The translations under genes were made by a program, and so were the position numbers. From assembly GCA_033060915.1 (NCBI GenBank), contig CM065378.1:16713501-16777500 (forward strand): a DNA stretch of 64,000 bases. The letters are read 5' to 3'. This document shows positions 23,733 through 34,068 of this stretch, piece by piece (position 1 is the stretch's first letter; every line of letters begins with the position of its first letter). Origin of the DNA: Euryodendron excelsum. Taxonomy: Eukaryota > Streptophyta > Magnoliopsida > Ericales > Pentaphylacaceae. The notes under the pieces are model-generated. The model saw only the letters and a program-made list of their open reading frames with translations. It was not told the DNA's origin and did no database searches.

Positions 23733-24675
23733 CCCCTTTTCAAAAACCTTCAATCAATTCAAAGTTCTATCTCAAATCGTTCAAAACTCCCATGTTTTCA
23801 AACTCCTTCAAAAACTTGCATCATGCATCATTTATCCGAAAAGTGATGACTAAACCCTATTTTCAAAATTCTAAAAGTGGATATTAAGCGAACAATGGTA
23901 ACCGGTTATTCTAGTGAGTGAACAAAGGGTGATTAGACATAGAGGTATCGAAAGGGCGGGGTAGGGTGATGATCTTAGGATATCTTCCCTACACGTAACC
24001 AACCCCCGGACCATAGATTTCTATTTTCGAAAGACCAAAATGGAGTTATTTTTCAAAAGGGCTTAAATCTTTCCAAAGGTTGCCAAACAACCCATTTTCT
24101 TAAAAACCCTCTCTTGAGGGAGTTTTCAAAAATATTTTTCAAAAACCCTAAGTTTGATCTTCGGATTAACACTTAGTTTTAGGTGACCTAACTCACTAAC
24201 TCTAATCCATTTTCCAAAAATCCTAATCAATTCAAAGTTCCTATTCCAAACTCTTTCACAACCTTATTATTTTCAAATTTCTTTCAAAAACTTGCATCAT
24301 GCATCATTCATCCAAAAGTGATGACTTAACCCTATTTTCCAAAACTCTAAAAGTAGATATTAAGTGGACAATGGTAACCAATTATTCTAGTGAGTGAACA
24401 AAGGATGATTAGACATGTAGGTACCGAAAGGGCGGGGTAGGGTGATAATCTTAAGATATCTTCCCTACACGTAACCAACCTCCAGACCATAGATTTCTGT
24501 TTTCGAAAGACCAAAATAGAGTTATTTTTCAAAAGGGCTTAAATCTTTCCAAAGGTTTCCAAACAACCTATTTTCTTAAAACCCCTCTCTTGAGGGAGTT
24601 TTCAAAAATCTTTTTCAAAAATCCTAAGTTTAATCTTCGGATTAACGCTTAGTATTAGGTGCCCTAACTCACCTT
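23733..24675 (+). repeat. 470 bp tandem duplication in solo LTR B
   Basis: The segment starting caatcaattcaaagttc near 23749 recurs from about 24219. Both copies contain gaaagggcggggtagggtgat and ggtgacctaactcac-like words. LTRs A and C have one copy. Confidence 0.75.
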
Positions 24676-24845
24676 AATCAAGTTAGGTGGCGACTTCTAT
24701 TTTTCTAACAGGCCCTTAGTCAAACCAATTTTCAAACCTAATCGCATTTGTCCTTCTAGGAGGATGAGTTCTAGTGACAGAGTTCTCTGCTTTAAGGTCT
24801 CCGAGCCGAAAAGACCTTGGACACCCCAAAAACCGGGGTGCGACA

Positions 24846-24850
24846 AGGAG
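24846..24850. repeat. Right target duplication of solo LTR B
   Basis: It is an exact copy of 19825-19829. Confidence 0.85.
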
Positions 24851-24861
24851 CGATTAGTTTT

Positions 24862-24876
24862 TGGCGCCGTTGCCGG
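24862..24876 (+). promoter_or_regulatory. Primer-binding site of the Athila-like element
   Basis: TGGCGCCGTTGCCGG lies a few bases after the LTR end. This string is the usual primer site of Athila-type gypsy elements. Confidence 0.75.
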
Positions 24877-25255
24877 AGAAATTACAAAGCAAATAAGCTA
24901 AGGTAAGAAAAACAACAAACAGGGCAAAAATAAAAATATTCAAGAACAAAAAAAAAAAAACAAAGCAAACGAACTCGTGAGGAATTGATTCCTGCAGAAA
25001 CAACTTCACCATCAAACTACAACAACGAGGAAATTCAATCGCTCAATTGGGTAATCTCGTTCCATCCCTACTATCTGTGAGCATATTAGATTTTCTTTTC
25101 TTTATTTTACTAGTTTCTTTTAGATAAATTATATATTTGTTTAGTGGAGGTTTAGGGTTTAATTGCAAATTGGTGGATATTTTATGTGGAGATTGCTGGT
25201 TCGGTTGGAAATTTAAATTAAATATTGTTCATCTCTATTTCACTATTGTGGCAGA

Positions 25256-27188
25256 TTGGTGCATTTATGTGCATTGCATTGCATGTTAGTTTGGCAGAGA
25301 GATAGTTCAGGTAGACTTTTGAGAGCAACCCCACCTGTTTACGCCACTAGATCTAGAGCTCTTCCCGATACTACACCAATACCTACAGACTTTGACATGG
25401 CCCACTTATTGGGTGATGATGGGAATATAGATGGGGGTAATAACATGCAACCCCCACAACCCCAATTACCTGCACCACCACAGAGAACTATGAGAAATTA
25501 TCTAAATCCACAAAGACAGACTCCAAACTCTTGCATTATATTACCTCCTGACCAAAATGCATTCCATCTTAAGTTAGGTATCATGCAATTAATCACACAT
25601 TTTCATGGGATGGATTCTGAAAATCCATATACCCATCTTAAAGCATTTGAAGAGGTCTGTAATATGTGTTTTGATAATACGTGCTTTGTCAAGACCATCC
25701 GTCTCAAATTGTTTCCATTCTCATTGAAGGATAAAGCTAAAATTTGGTTAAATTCTTTAAGGTCGAGGTCTATTCCATCATGGGATGTCCTTCAGGCCAA
25801 GTTCCTAAAAAAGTTCTTTCCTGAGCATCGCACAGAGGCGATTCGTCGCCAAATTTCACAGTTCACTCCCTTTAAAAATGAAACATTTTATGATAGTTGG
25901 GAGAGATATAAAGAACTTTTTAATTCATGTCCATATCATGGACAAGACCCATGTAGGTTGATTAGTACTTGCTTTTCGGCCTTGACTCCCGAACTCAAAA
26001 GGTTTGTGGAGACAATGTGCAACGGGTCCTTCTATGATAAATCTCCAGAAGAAGCTTATAACTTCTTTGACTTTCTAGCTGATAACGCGAGAGATTGGGA
26101 CACCACAGGGACTAAAAATCCCGAGATTAGAAACAACTTGAGGACAGGTACCATATATCCATTAAGACATTTAGATGAGGATAATTCAAAGATAGCCACA
26201 TTGACTAAGTGATTAGAAGCCCTAGAAATGAAAAAACTTGCAGCAGTTGAGAGTGAAACCCTAGTTAATTGTAGTGTGTGCGATAGTAATGTGCATAGGA
26301 CAGATCTTTGTCCCACAATTTCAGCCTTTAGGGAAGTGTTGCATGGTCAAGTAAATGCTATTGCCCCTTATAGTAAACCACCACAGGCCTACATATAACC
26401 TAGGGTGGAGGAACCATCCCAACTTCAGTTGGAGGAATGATGGTAGCTCAGCACCCCAACAATTTCAACATCCACAGCAATTTAATGGCCCCCCTAATCA
26501 ATACCAAGCACAAGGTCAACAATTTTCAACACCAATGACAAACGTGTACAGACCACCTCCTCTAAAACCTGTAGAGGATCCTTTGACCCAATTCATACAG
26601 GTACAGCAAGCAACTAATGCTAGACTTAATAAATCCATAGAAGAGTTAAAGATTTTGTTTGCCCAATCACTGACTAAAGAGAAAGGCATATTCCCTGCAC
26701 AACCATTACCTAACCCTAATAGGCAAACTCATGGTGTAGAGATAAATCCAAATCCGCCAAATCGTGAGCAAGTTCAAGCAGTAACCACCTTAAGGAGCGA
26801 AAAAGCTATAGATAAAACTATTCCAAGTAAAGAGTCTGCACCTAGGGAGGACAATAACGAGAGAGTAGAAAAAATATCAGAAAAGGATAGAGACAATCCT
26901 AAAGAGGTAGTGGAGGAGTTAGGAAAGAAGCCTAGGGACGATGAGTCTAGGGATAAATCTACATATATTGACGTAAAAGATTTGTCACGTGTTCCATTTC
27001 CTCATAGATTAGCCAAACCGAAGCAAGAACTAATAAATTTTGAAATTTATGAGGTATTCAAACAAGTGAAAATAAATATTCCATTCCTAGATGCCATTAA
27101 GCATATCCCGTCATATGCAAAGTTCTTAAGGGACTTGTGCACCATTAAGAGACGACTCACTGTGAGAGAAGCCTCTTTTCTGAACTAA
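25256..27188 (+). pseudogene. Athila-like gag (broken)
   Basis: Gag builds the particle that packages element RNA. The capsid-type Retrotrans_gag region (about 25555-26100) contains a typical WLNSLRSRSIPSWDVLQAKF stretch. A TGA at 26210-26212 interrupts it. The frame beyond encodes a zinc knuckle of the CX2CX4HX4C type (CSVC...H...C, about 26270-26315). A frameshift near 26390 leads to a proline/glutamine-rich linker and a charged region that ends at 27188. The true start codon may lie upstream of the first ATG-like codon. Confidence 0.8.
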
Positions 27189-27290
27189 GAAGCTAGAGAG
27201 GTTCTACAAGTAAATCTTCCACCAAAATACAAGGACCCGGAGAGTCTGACCATTCCATGCATAATTGGAGACCATAGGGTTGATAATGCT

Positions 27291-28013
27291 TTGCTAGATC
27301 TAGGATCTAGTGTGAACCTGCTACCCTTTTCTGTTTATCAACAGTTAGGGTTAGGGGAGTTGAAACCTACTAGAATCACCCTTCAATTAGCCGATCGTTC
27401 GATTAAAATCCCTAGGGGCATGGTGGAAGATGTGCTTATCCAAGTGGATAAATTCTACTTCCCGGTTGATTTCGTAGTGTTAGACACCGTGGGGAACTCA
27501 AATGATCATTCTCCTATCTTAGTCATTTTAGGTCGTCCCTTCCTAGCAACATCCAATGCTATTATTCGTTGTAAGGGCGGGGAGTTGAACTTATCCTTTG
27601 AAAACATGACTATAGATATGAATATCTTTCATGCGGGTAAGAAACCGGAAGAGTGTGAAGACATCAGGGAGATTAGCATGATAGATATTCTAGTACAAGA
27701 ACATTTTAATAGAGAATTCTTGACAGATTCACTTGAGAGAGCCTTAATCCAGAATGAACAAATAGAGTGTTTAGAAGAAACAGTGATAAATGAAGAAGTA
27801 GAAGAGTGCATTCCTGTTATGTTTGTGAGTCATTGGACCCAATATGTTGAGCCATTAGGGCTCAGTGCTTGTAAACCTGCACCATCAGAAGTGAAAGCTC
27901 CTATTCTGGAGCGAAAGCCATTGCCATCTACTCTTAAATATATATTTTTACACGATGATGAATCTTACCCAGTAGTGATATCTTCTAGCCTGTTTGAAGG
28001 CCAAGAGGATTGA
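27291..28013 (+). pseudogene. Athila-like aspartic protease region
   Basis: The frame joins that of the gag linker after a stop at 27186-27188. The active-site loop reads LDLGSSVNLLP, the DLG form usual in Athila proteases, and ILGRPFL follows about 75 residues later, as in retropepsins. A TGA (28011-28013) then separates it from RT. Confidence 0.75.
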
Positions 28014-28019
28014 TTGAAG

Positions 28020-29420
28020 AAAGTGCTTTTAAAGCACCGTAAAGCCATAGGGTGGTCAATTGCTGATTTACATGGTATTAGCCCATTAGTTTACACACAT
28101 CGCATATGCTTAGAGGAATAGGCTAACCCTGTTCGCCAAATGCAAAGGCGATTGAACCTGAATATGAAAGAAGTAGTTAGAGGAGAAGTTTTAAAACTTC
28201 TCAATGCGGGTATTATTTACCCAATAGCAGACTCTAGGTGGGTGAGCCCTACTCAAGTGGTCCCTAAAAAGTCTAGAGTATCAGTGGTGAAAAATGCAAA
28301 GATGAATTAGTACCAACTAGGATTCATACAGGATGGCGCATGTGCATCGACTATAGACGTCTCAATGCCGTCACCACCAAAGACCACTTTCCATTACCAT
28401 TCCTTGATTAAGTCATCGAGCGGGTGTCGGGTAGAGCTTATTATTGTTTTTTGGATGGGTACTCGGGCTACAATCAAATTGAAATAGCCCCAGAAGATTA
28501 AGATAAAACTACCTTTACTTGTCTTTTTGGCACATATGCTTATAGAAGAATGCCTTTCGGCCTGTGCAACGCACCGGCCACTTTCCAAAGTTGCATGATG
28601 AGCCTATTCAGTGACATGGTAGAAAGAATCTTGGAAGTCTTTATGGACGATTTTTCTGTCTATGGAAACACCTATGACCAATGCCTAGAAAATTTGAAAA
28701 AAGTTTTGCAAAGATGTAAAGAGACCAATTTGGTTCTTAATTGGAAAAAATTTCATTTTATGGTGACACAAGGGATAGTGTTAGGACACATAATTTCAAA
28801 TAAGGGGATAGAAGTTGATAAAGCTAAGATCGACCTTATTCATAACCTTCCACCCCCTACAAATGTTAAAGATGTCCGTTCATTTTTAGGGCACGTTGAG
28901 TTTTATCGGCGATTCATTCCAGGTTTTAGTGCTATTTCTCGTCCTATGTATCATTTGTTATCCACAGATGTTCCATTCAAATGGACATCCCCTTGCCAAC
29001 AAGCTTTTGACAAGCTAAAAGGGCTCTTGGCCACTGCACCCATCATGTAAGCTCCCGATTAGTCTCTACATTTCGAACTCATGTGTGATGCGAGTGACTT
29101 CGCTATGGGGGCGGTGCTTGGTCAAAGAAAGGGTAAGAAACCATATGTCATCTATTATGCTAGTAAAACTTTAAATGATGCACAAATGAACTACACTACC
29201 ACAGAGAAAGAGCTTCTTGTTGTGGTCTTTGCACTTGATAAGTTTAGATCTTACTTAGTCGGCTCACTTGTCATAGTTTATACTGATCATGCCGCACTTA
29301 AGTACTTGCTCACTAAGCCAGATGCTAAGCTACGATGAATTCGGTGGATTCTACTCCTTCAGGAGTTTTATATAAAAATTCAGGACAAAAAGGGGGTAGA
29401 AAACGTGGTAGCTGATCACT
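28020..29420 (+). pseudogene. Athila-like reverse transcriptase and RNase H (multiple stops)
   Basis: RT copies the element RNA; RNase H removes the RNA strand. Visible motifs are GWRMCIDYRRLN, FLDGYSGYNQI (first catalytic Asp), RMPFGLCNAPATFQ and the catalytic box FMDD near 28645. RNase H shows the expected Asp, Glu and Asp in CDASDFAMGAVL, TTTEKELL and YTDHAALKYLL. Stops occur at about 28120, 28411, 28499, 29048, 29060 and 29336, and there is a frameshift near 28290. Several stops replace residues that are Gln in relatives. Confidence 0.82.
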
Positions 29421-30821
29421 TGTCTCGCCTTCCTATTAATGGTCGAGACCAAGACAAATCTCTCATTTTGGAACATTTTCATGATGAACAACTTTTCTCC
29501 ATCCAGTCTGTTACTCATACTAGTACCCCATGGTTTGTGGATATAGCTAATTATTTGACTTCAGGTAAGATTCCATCTCAATGGTCATCCAATGATAAAA
29601 AGAAATTTTTTCGAAATGTTAGAGTTTTCATGTGGGATGACCCATACCTTTATAAGTATTGCTCGGATCAGGTGATTAGACGTTGTGTACCAGATAATAA
29701 ATTCCAATTCCTAATTAGTTTTTGCCACTCATATGCTTGTGGTGGGCATTTCTCCACCAAAAAAAAACAATTGCCAAGATCCTCCAATGTGGATTTTATT
29801 GGTCCACTATGTTTAAAGATGTCCATACTTTTTGTACTGCTTGTGATAGATGTCAAAGATTGGGTACTCTTACTAGAAGAAATATGATGCCTTTGAATCC
29901 CATAACTGTCATAGAAATATTTGATTGTTGGGGCATCGAGTTTATGGGGCCGTTTCCTAGTTCTTTCGGGTATTTATATATTTTAGTGGGTATTGATTAT
30001 GTATCTAACTGGGTAGAAGCAGTAGCATCCCGTACAAATGATCACTCAGTGGTGATTAAATTTTTAAAAGAAAACATCTTTTCAAGATTTGGGATGCCGC
30101 GTGCTATTCTAAGTGATGGTGGAACCCACTTCTATAATAAACCCGTTGGGGTCCTGATGCACACAGATATGGAGTGCTCCACAAAGTCGGAACACCCTAC
30201 CACCCACAAACCAGTGGTCAAGTCGAATTAGCCAATAGGGAAATAAAACATATTTTAGAAAAAACTGTGAACCCCAACTGCAAGGATTGGTCCTTAAGGT
30301 TGGTGGATGCACTCTGGGCGTACCAGACTGCATACAAAACAAAATTAGACATGTCACCCTATCGGCTCGTTTATGGCAAAGCTTGTCATTTACCCGTTGA
30401 GGTTCAACACAAAGCTTACTGGGCCATTAGGCAAATGAATGAAAACCCCGATGATGTTGGATATCATCGAAAACTTCAACTCTCAAAGTTGGATGAAATA
30501 CGTAATGACGAGTATGAAAATGCGTGAATTTCTAAGGCAAAGATGAAAGTTCTTCACGACCAACACATTTCTCGAAAATCTTTTGACATTGGTCAAAAAG
30601 TCCTTTTGTACAACACTAGGTTACATTTGTTGCCTGGAAAGTTACGTAGTAAATGGTCGAGACCTTATATAGTGAAGAACGTCCATGAGAATGGGGCCAT
30701 TGAAATTCAAAACCCCATAAATGACAATCAATTCACAGTCAATGGTCATCATCTAAAACATTATGTTGAGAATTTTGTGGCAGAAATAGAGACATTACGT
30801 ATCGAAGACCCTCCTCCATGA
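29421..30821 (+). pseudogene. Athila-like integrase (frameshifted, first catalytic Asp replaced)
   Basis: Integrase inserts the DNA copy. The zinc-binding HHCC region spans about 29720-29870 but is split by a frameshift near 29770 in an A run. The core reads WGIEFMGPF (29929-29955), where relatives have WGID, so the first catalytic residue is Glu. The other two are present: Asp in LSDGGTHF and Glu in GQVELANRE, in a frame shifted near 30150. A TGA at 30525 interrupts the C-terminal part, which ends at 30821. Confidence 0.8.
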
Positions 30822-30960
30822 GAGTAATAACCATAGGGGTAATTGTGTATAGTAGTGTTGTTTTATTTAGTTTTGTTTTTCTAATGGCTAGTGTGTCTTT
30901 CATCACTAAGTTTGTGTCCTTCTTTTTTCTCTTGCGTCCATTGAGGGTAATGTGCAAACT

Positions 30961-30977
30961 AAGTTGGGGGAGCGAGA
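30961..30977 (+). promoter_or_regulatory. Internal polypurine tract after integrase
   Basis: AAGTTGGGGGAGCGAGA follows the pol end by about 140 bases. It resembles the tract before the 3' LTR. A purine tract at the pol/env boundary is a feature I recall from Athila-group elements. Confidence 0.55.
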
Positions 30978-31045
30978 TTATTCTTGTGATGAATTGCACA
31001 CTATACTTTAAATAAATAAAAAATAAATAAAATTTTTTAAAATAC

Positions 31046-31500
31046 TGGCCGTCCGGACGCCCCTTAGGGCCCGTTCGGAAGCCTTTTCACACTTAGAATT
31101 TTTTTCAATAGTCGGAGAACATAGGCACTGGCCATCCGGACGCCTCGTCCGGACGCCCCTAAAGGACTGTCTGGACGCCTTTTGTGCCTTAGAAAAATTT
31201 CGAACAGGTTTGTGCAACACCACTGGCCTTTCAAACGGGCTGTTCGGACTCCTCCCGACACTTAGAAAAAATTTTGAGTTCGAGTTGCAAGGCCACTGGT
31301 AGTTTGGATGCCTTTCATGCATTAGAAAAAATTTTAAGTCGATTGTGACAAGCTCATTGGCCGTCCGGACGCCTGACCCCGTCCGGATGCCCTCAGGAAC
31401 CGTCCAGAAGCCCATATTTGCCCATCCGAACGCCCTTTTAAGTTGAACGGCACCATTTTGGACCCCCGTCCGGACGCCCTCCTGGGGCCGTTTGGACGCC
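31046..31500 (+). repeat. GC-rich degenerate minisatellite with TCCGGAC palindromes
   Basis: About five units of 60-95 bp begin ACTGGCC, carry one or more GTCCGGACGCC blocks and end in a CTTAGAAAAATTTT block. The GC content is well above that of the surrounding element. Minus-strand frames here are a by-product of the repeat. Confidence 0.75.
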
Positions 31501-31510
31501 CCTCCGTTTT

Positions 31511-31517
31511 TATAAAA
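31511..31517 (+). promoter_or_regulatory. Candidate internal TATA box ahead of the env-position genes
   Basis: TATAAAA lies directly after the minisatellite. It is followed about 30 bases on by a leader-like stretch with CACACCCACAAA, then an ATG at 31591. Confidence 0.4.
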
Positions 31518-31590
31518 GCCCCGTATTTCTCCATTTTGTCTCATTCGCACACCCACAAAATTCCTATTTAGAGAAACAGAGAGCGTCTAG

Positions 31591-32947
31591 ATGAGGCGAC
31601 GAAGTCCTGCCAGTTTGAAGAGTCGTGATCCTTCAATCTCCCGCCTTTTCATCTTCCAAGGTAACTACGCAACCTCTCCTATTCCTTATCGAATTGCTTT
31701 CGTTGATATTTATGCTAGTTAGGAGTGGGATTATGCTATAATTGTGATTATGTGATGGTGTTTGTTGCGATTTGTTTTGTGAAGTTGTTTTGATGGCACT
31801 GAAAGGAAGTAAAAAAATCTTCTAAAAAGTCTCTGGCCATAGAACCCTTTGAACCTGATTATTCTTCGGACTATGACCCAAAAATTTTCATCGGTCGCCA
31901 AGCCTTTCTAGACTTTAGGAAAACTTGGGCGAGTAAAGCCGCGGCCGTAGAGTGAAACATAGAACTATGGAATTTTGGGGGTGGGTTTTCTTTAGAAGCC
32001 GAATTTGAAAGGCGAGGGTGGAATGACCTAGCCGCCTATAGGGGGGAATACATTTTAACCCTTTGTGCGAAACTTATGACTAATATCCGAGTGGGGGACA
32101 AAAATGAGGGTCAAGAGAGGCTAGTGACTTGGGTGAGAGGGAGAGACATAGTAATTACCCCGGCCACCTTTTGTCGTCATTATGGGCATAGGCGTGAACC
32201 TAACACCAAGTTTTGCCATGGGGTTGGGACTCCGAGCCTCATTGAGATGGCACGGGAGATTTTAAAAGATGATCAACCTTGGGTTAAGGGGAAGATCGAA
32301 TGCGAGAAAATTTTTTTAAAACTAAGGTACCTTCCACTGTTTCTTTTCTCATGCCATAGTTTGTTACCCCAGGCCCGTTATACCCAGGTCAGCCTAGCCC
32401 GAGCCCAGCTAATGTGGCCATTGGAACCCAAAAGATCATAGACTTGCTGAGATATATGTTCCTCTAGCTTTATCATGATGCCACCAATATCACCCGAGGG
32501 GACAACATTCCATTTGTGTGTATGCTTACCTTCTTGATCCTTGAGTCTGGAGTCTACCCACCTTCATTTTTTTCAAGAAAATCTTCCATGAGTGCCATCA
32601 ATATGACTTCTATTCAGAAGTCAGAAGCACAATATAGGAGTCACAAGAAAAAGAGGGCCGAGGATGATGATGAAGAGGGGGAAGGAGGACCATCGACTGA
32701 GGAAAGTGGCCGTACTAGGTAGTCTTCATTGGATAAGGTAGTGGAGATGTTGGAGTTGCAGGCACTGACGCGGCAGCACCACACTCAGCTTTTGGAGGCT
32801 CAAGCCAACGCCTTTGGTACTTTTCAAACGGAGGTTTATAGCCGATTTGATCGGATTGACAAGGAGCAGAAGCGGCATAGCCAGGCTATTGAGGAGCTAC
32901 AGAGAGAGATATCCTATTCAGTGTGGGATCTATCCACTGATATGTAG
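31591..32947 (+). pseudogene. First env-position gene of the Athila-like element (broken)
   Basis: A short ATG frame (31591-31660) ends at CCAAG/GTAACT, a good splice donor. After an intron-like stretch, coding resumes at about 31815 with a frame that contains FxxRxxFLDF, GWNDLAAY and VRGRDIVITPATF. This pattern resembles the putative plant transposon protein domain (PF20167-like) found after integrase in Athila elements. A stop at about 31953, a break near 32440 and a stop at about 32722 spoil it. The C-terminal part (32729-32947) is Gln/His-rich and probably coiled coil. The function of such genes is unknown; 'env-like' refers only to position. Confidence 0.55.
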
Positions 32948-33229
32948 TGGATAGTGTTTGCTTGAGTTTAGATCATGTGCATTCAGGATTATTGTATAAT
33001 TGATCCAAAACTCTTATGTTTTCTCTTTTTCTTATGTTTGGATATTATGTTTGTGTTTATGAGTTTAGATTGTGCGTCATGTTATGGCAGTCTAAAACTC
33101 TATTTTAGTTAGAACTATTTGTGTTTGTTTCTCTATGTTAGTGGAGTACTGTTTATCTTAATTTATGTTATGTCATTCCTTGTATTTATTATATTTTGTT
33201 TATTCATTATTATAAGTTTTCTTAAGAAC

Positions 33230-34068
33230 AGGACAAATAAAGCAATCTCGATAACCATATCACTCAAAAGGAGTAAAAACAAATCACAACAGGGAATCAA
33301 ACAGTTCGCTAACTCTCGAGAGAGGGATATGTACCTGAACTCGTTTCAGGGGCGGCAAGTGTTGATTGAACGTCGAGTGCAGCTTTCAGATTTTGCTGAT
33401 AGGTTTTTGAAATCTACATTCATATAGAAGGGTTGGCTTCCGATGTTAAAGAGAGAAGGCCCGGTGAACGTTACATGATACTAGAATTTTATGCCTATTC
33501 GAGCGTGTCTGAGACACCCGAGCTCTCCATTCAATCCAAAGTAAGAGGACACGCGATCACCATTGCAGCGAATGATATTTGTGAACTTCTAACATTGCCA
33601 CAGGTTCCGAGGCCGGATTTTAAGCTATTTGAATGAAATTCACCTCCTATTGATGTGCTCTGTGCGGAATTACAGAAAATACCATCAGTGGGTCATCATT
33701 CTATCATACCTGTGTCGTCTTTAAAAAGGGAGTACCGGCTATTGAATTTGATTATTTTCTCAAATATTCTCCCTGAAGTGGATTCGGGTGTTGTAGTAGA
33801 TCACTATAGGTGTTTTTGGCTGTACATTATCGGTAAAGGGTATACGATTGATCTGCCTACTATGATGCTGACTGTTATGAGGGAAGCACGCTATCCATCT
33901 GGCGGGCTACCCTATGGGTTGTTCATTACCCAAATTTTGGAGCAGGTTGGAGTGCCTACATTGCCTTCAGACACCATTGTATATTCGGGTCATCCGTTAT
34001 CCGGTTTGGATGCTTTGAGTACCCAAGCACTTCAGCAGAGCGACCTACCTACCTTGGTTCCACGATAG
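33230..34068 (+). pseudogene. Second env-position module of the Athila-like element (broken)
   Basis: After a T-rich intron-like stretch that ends in AACAG near 33231, a basic segment (SLKRSKNK) leads into the same kind of domain. Visible pieces are RDMYLNSFQGRQVLIERRV, EFYAYSS, KVRGHAITIAANDICELL and GKGYTIDLPTMML. Stops at 33425 and 33634 interrupt it. The frame closes at 34068. Its similarity to the first module suggests either duplication or two ancestral genes. Confidence 0.55.

Larger units (their letters stand above)
19830..24845 (+). mobile_element. Layer 4: solo LTR B, large Ogre-like family (5.0 kb)
   Basis: It starts TGTAAGCATC, ends GGGGTGCGACA and is flanked by exact aggag copies. 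It shares its first 60 bases, its motif content, a TATA box (21600-21608) and its last 600 bases with solo LTRs A and C. It is the longest of the three because of a tandem duplication of about 470 bp near its 3' end. Long frames in it (for example 20433-20876 and 22125-22592) are not shared with the relatives and carry no domain. Confidence 0.78.
18425..24856 (+). repeat. 5' LTR of the Athila-like element, interrupted
   Basis: The LTR starts TGATTGTGCTTC and runs to 19829. It resumes after solo LTR B for only its last bases, cgatta (24851-24856). It aligns along its length with the 3' LTR at 36062-37461. The last dinucleotide is TA here and CA in the 3' LTR. Confidence 0.88.

Noticed and set aside
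31008..31556. 182-codon minus-strand frame
   Set aside because: It is a by-product of the GC-rich TCCGGAC repeat and has no domain.
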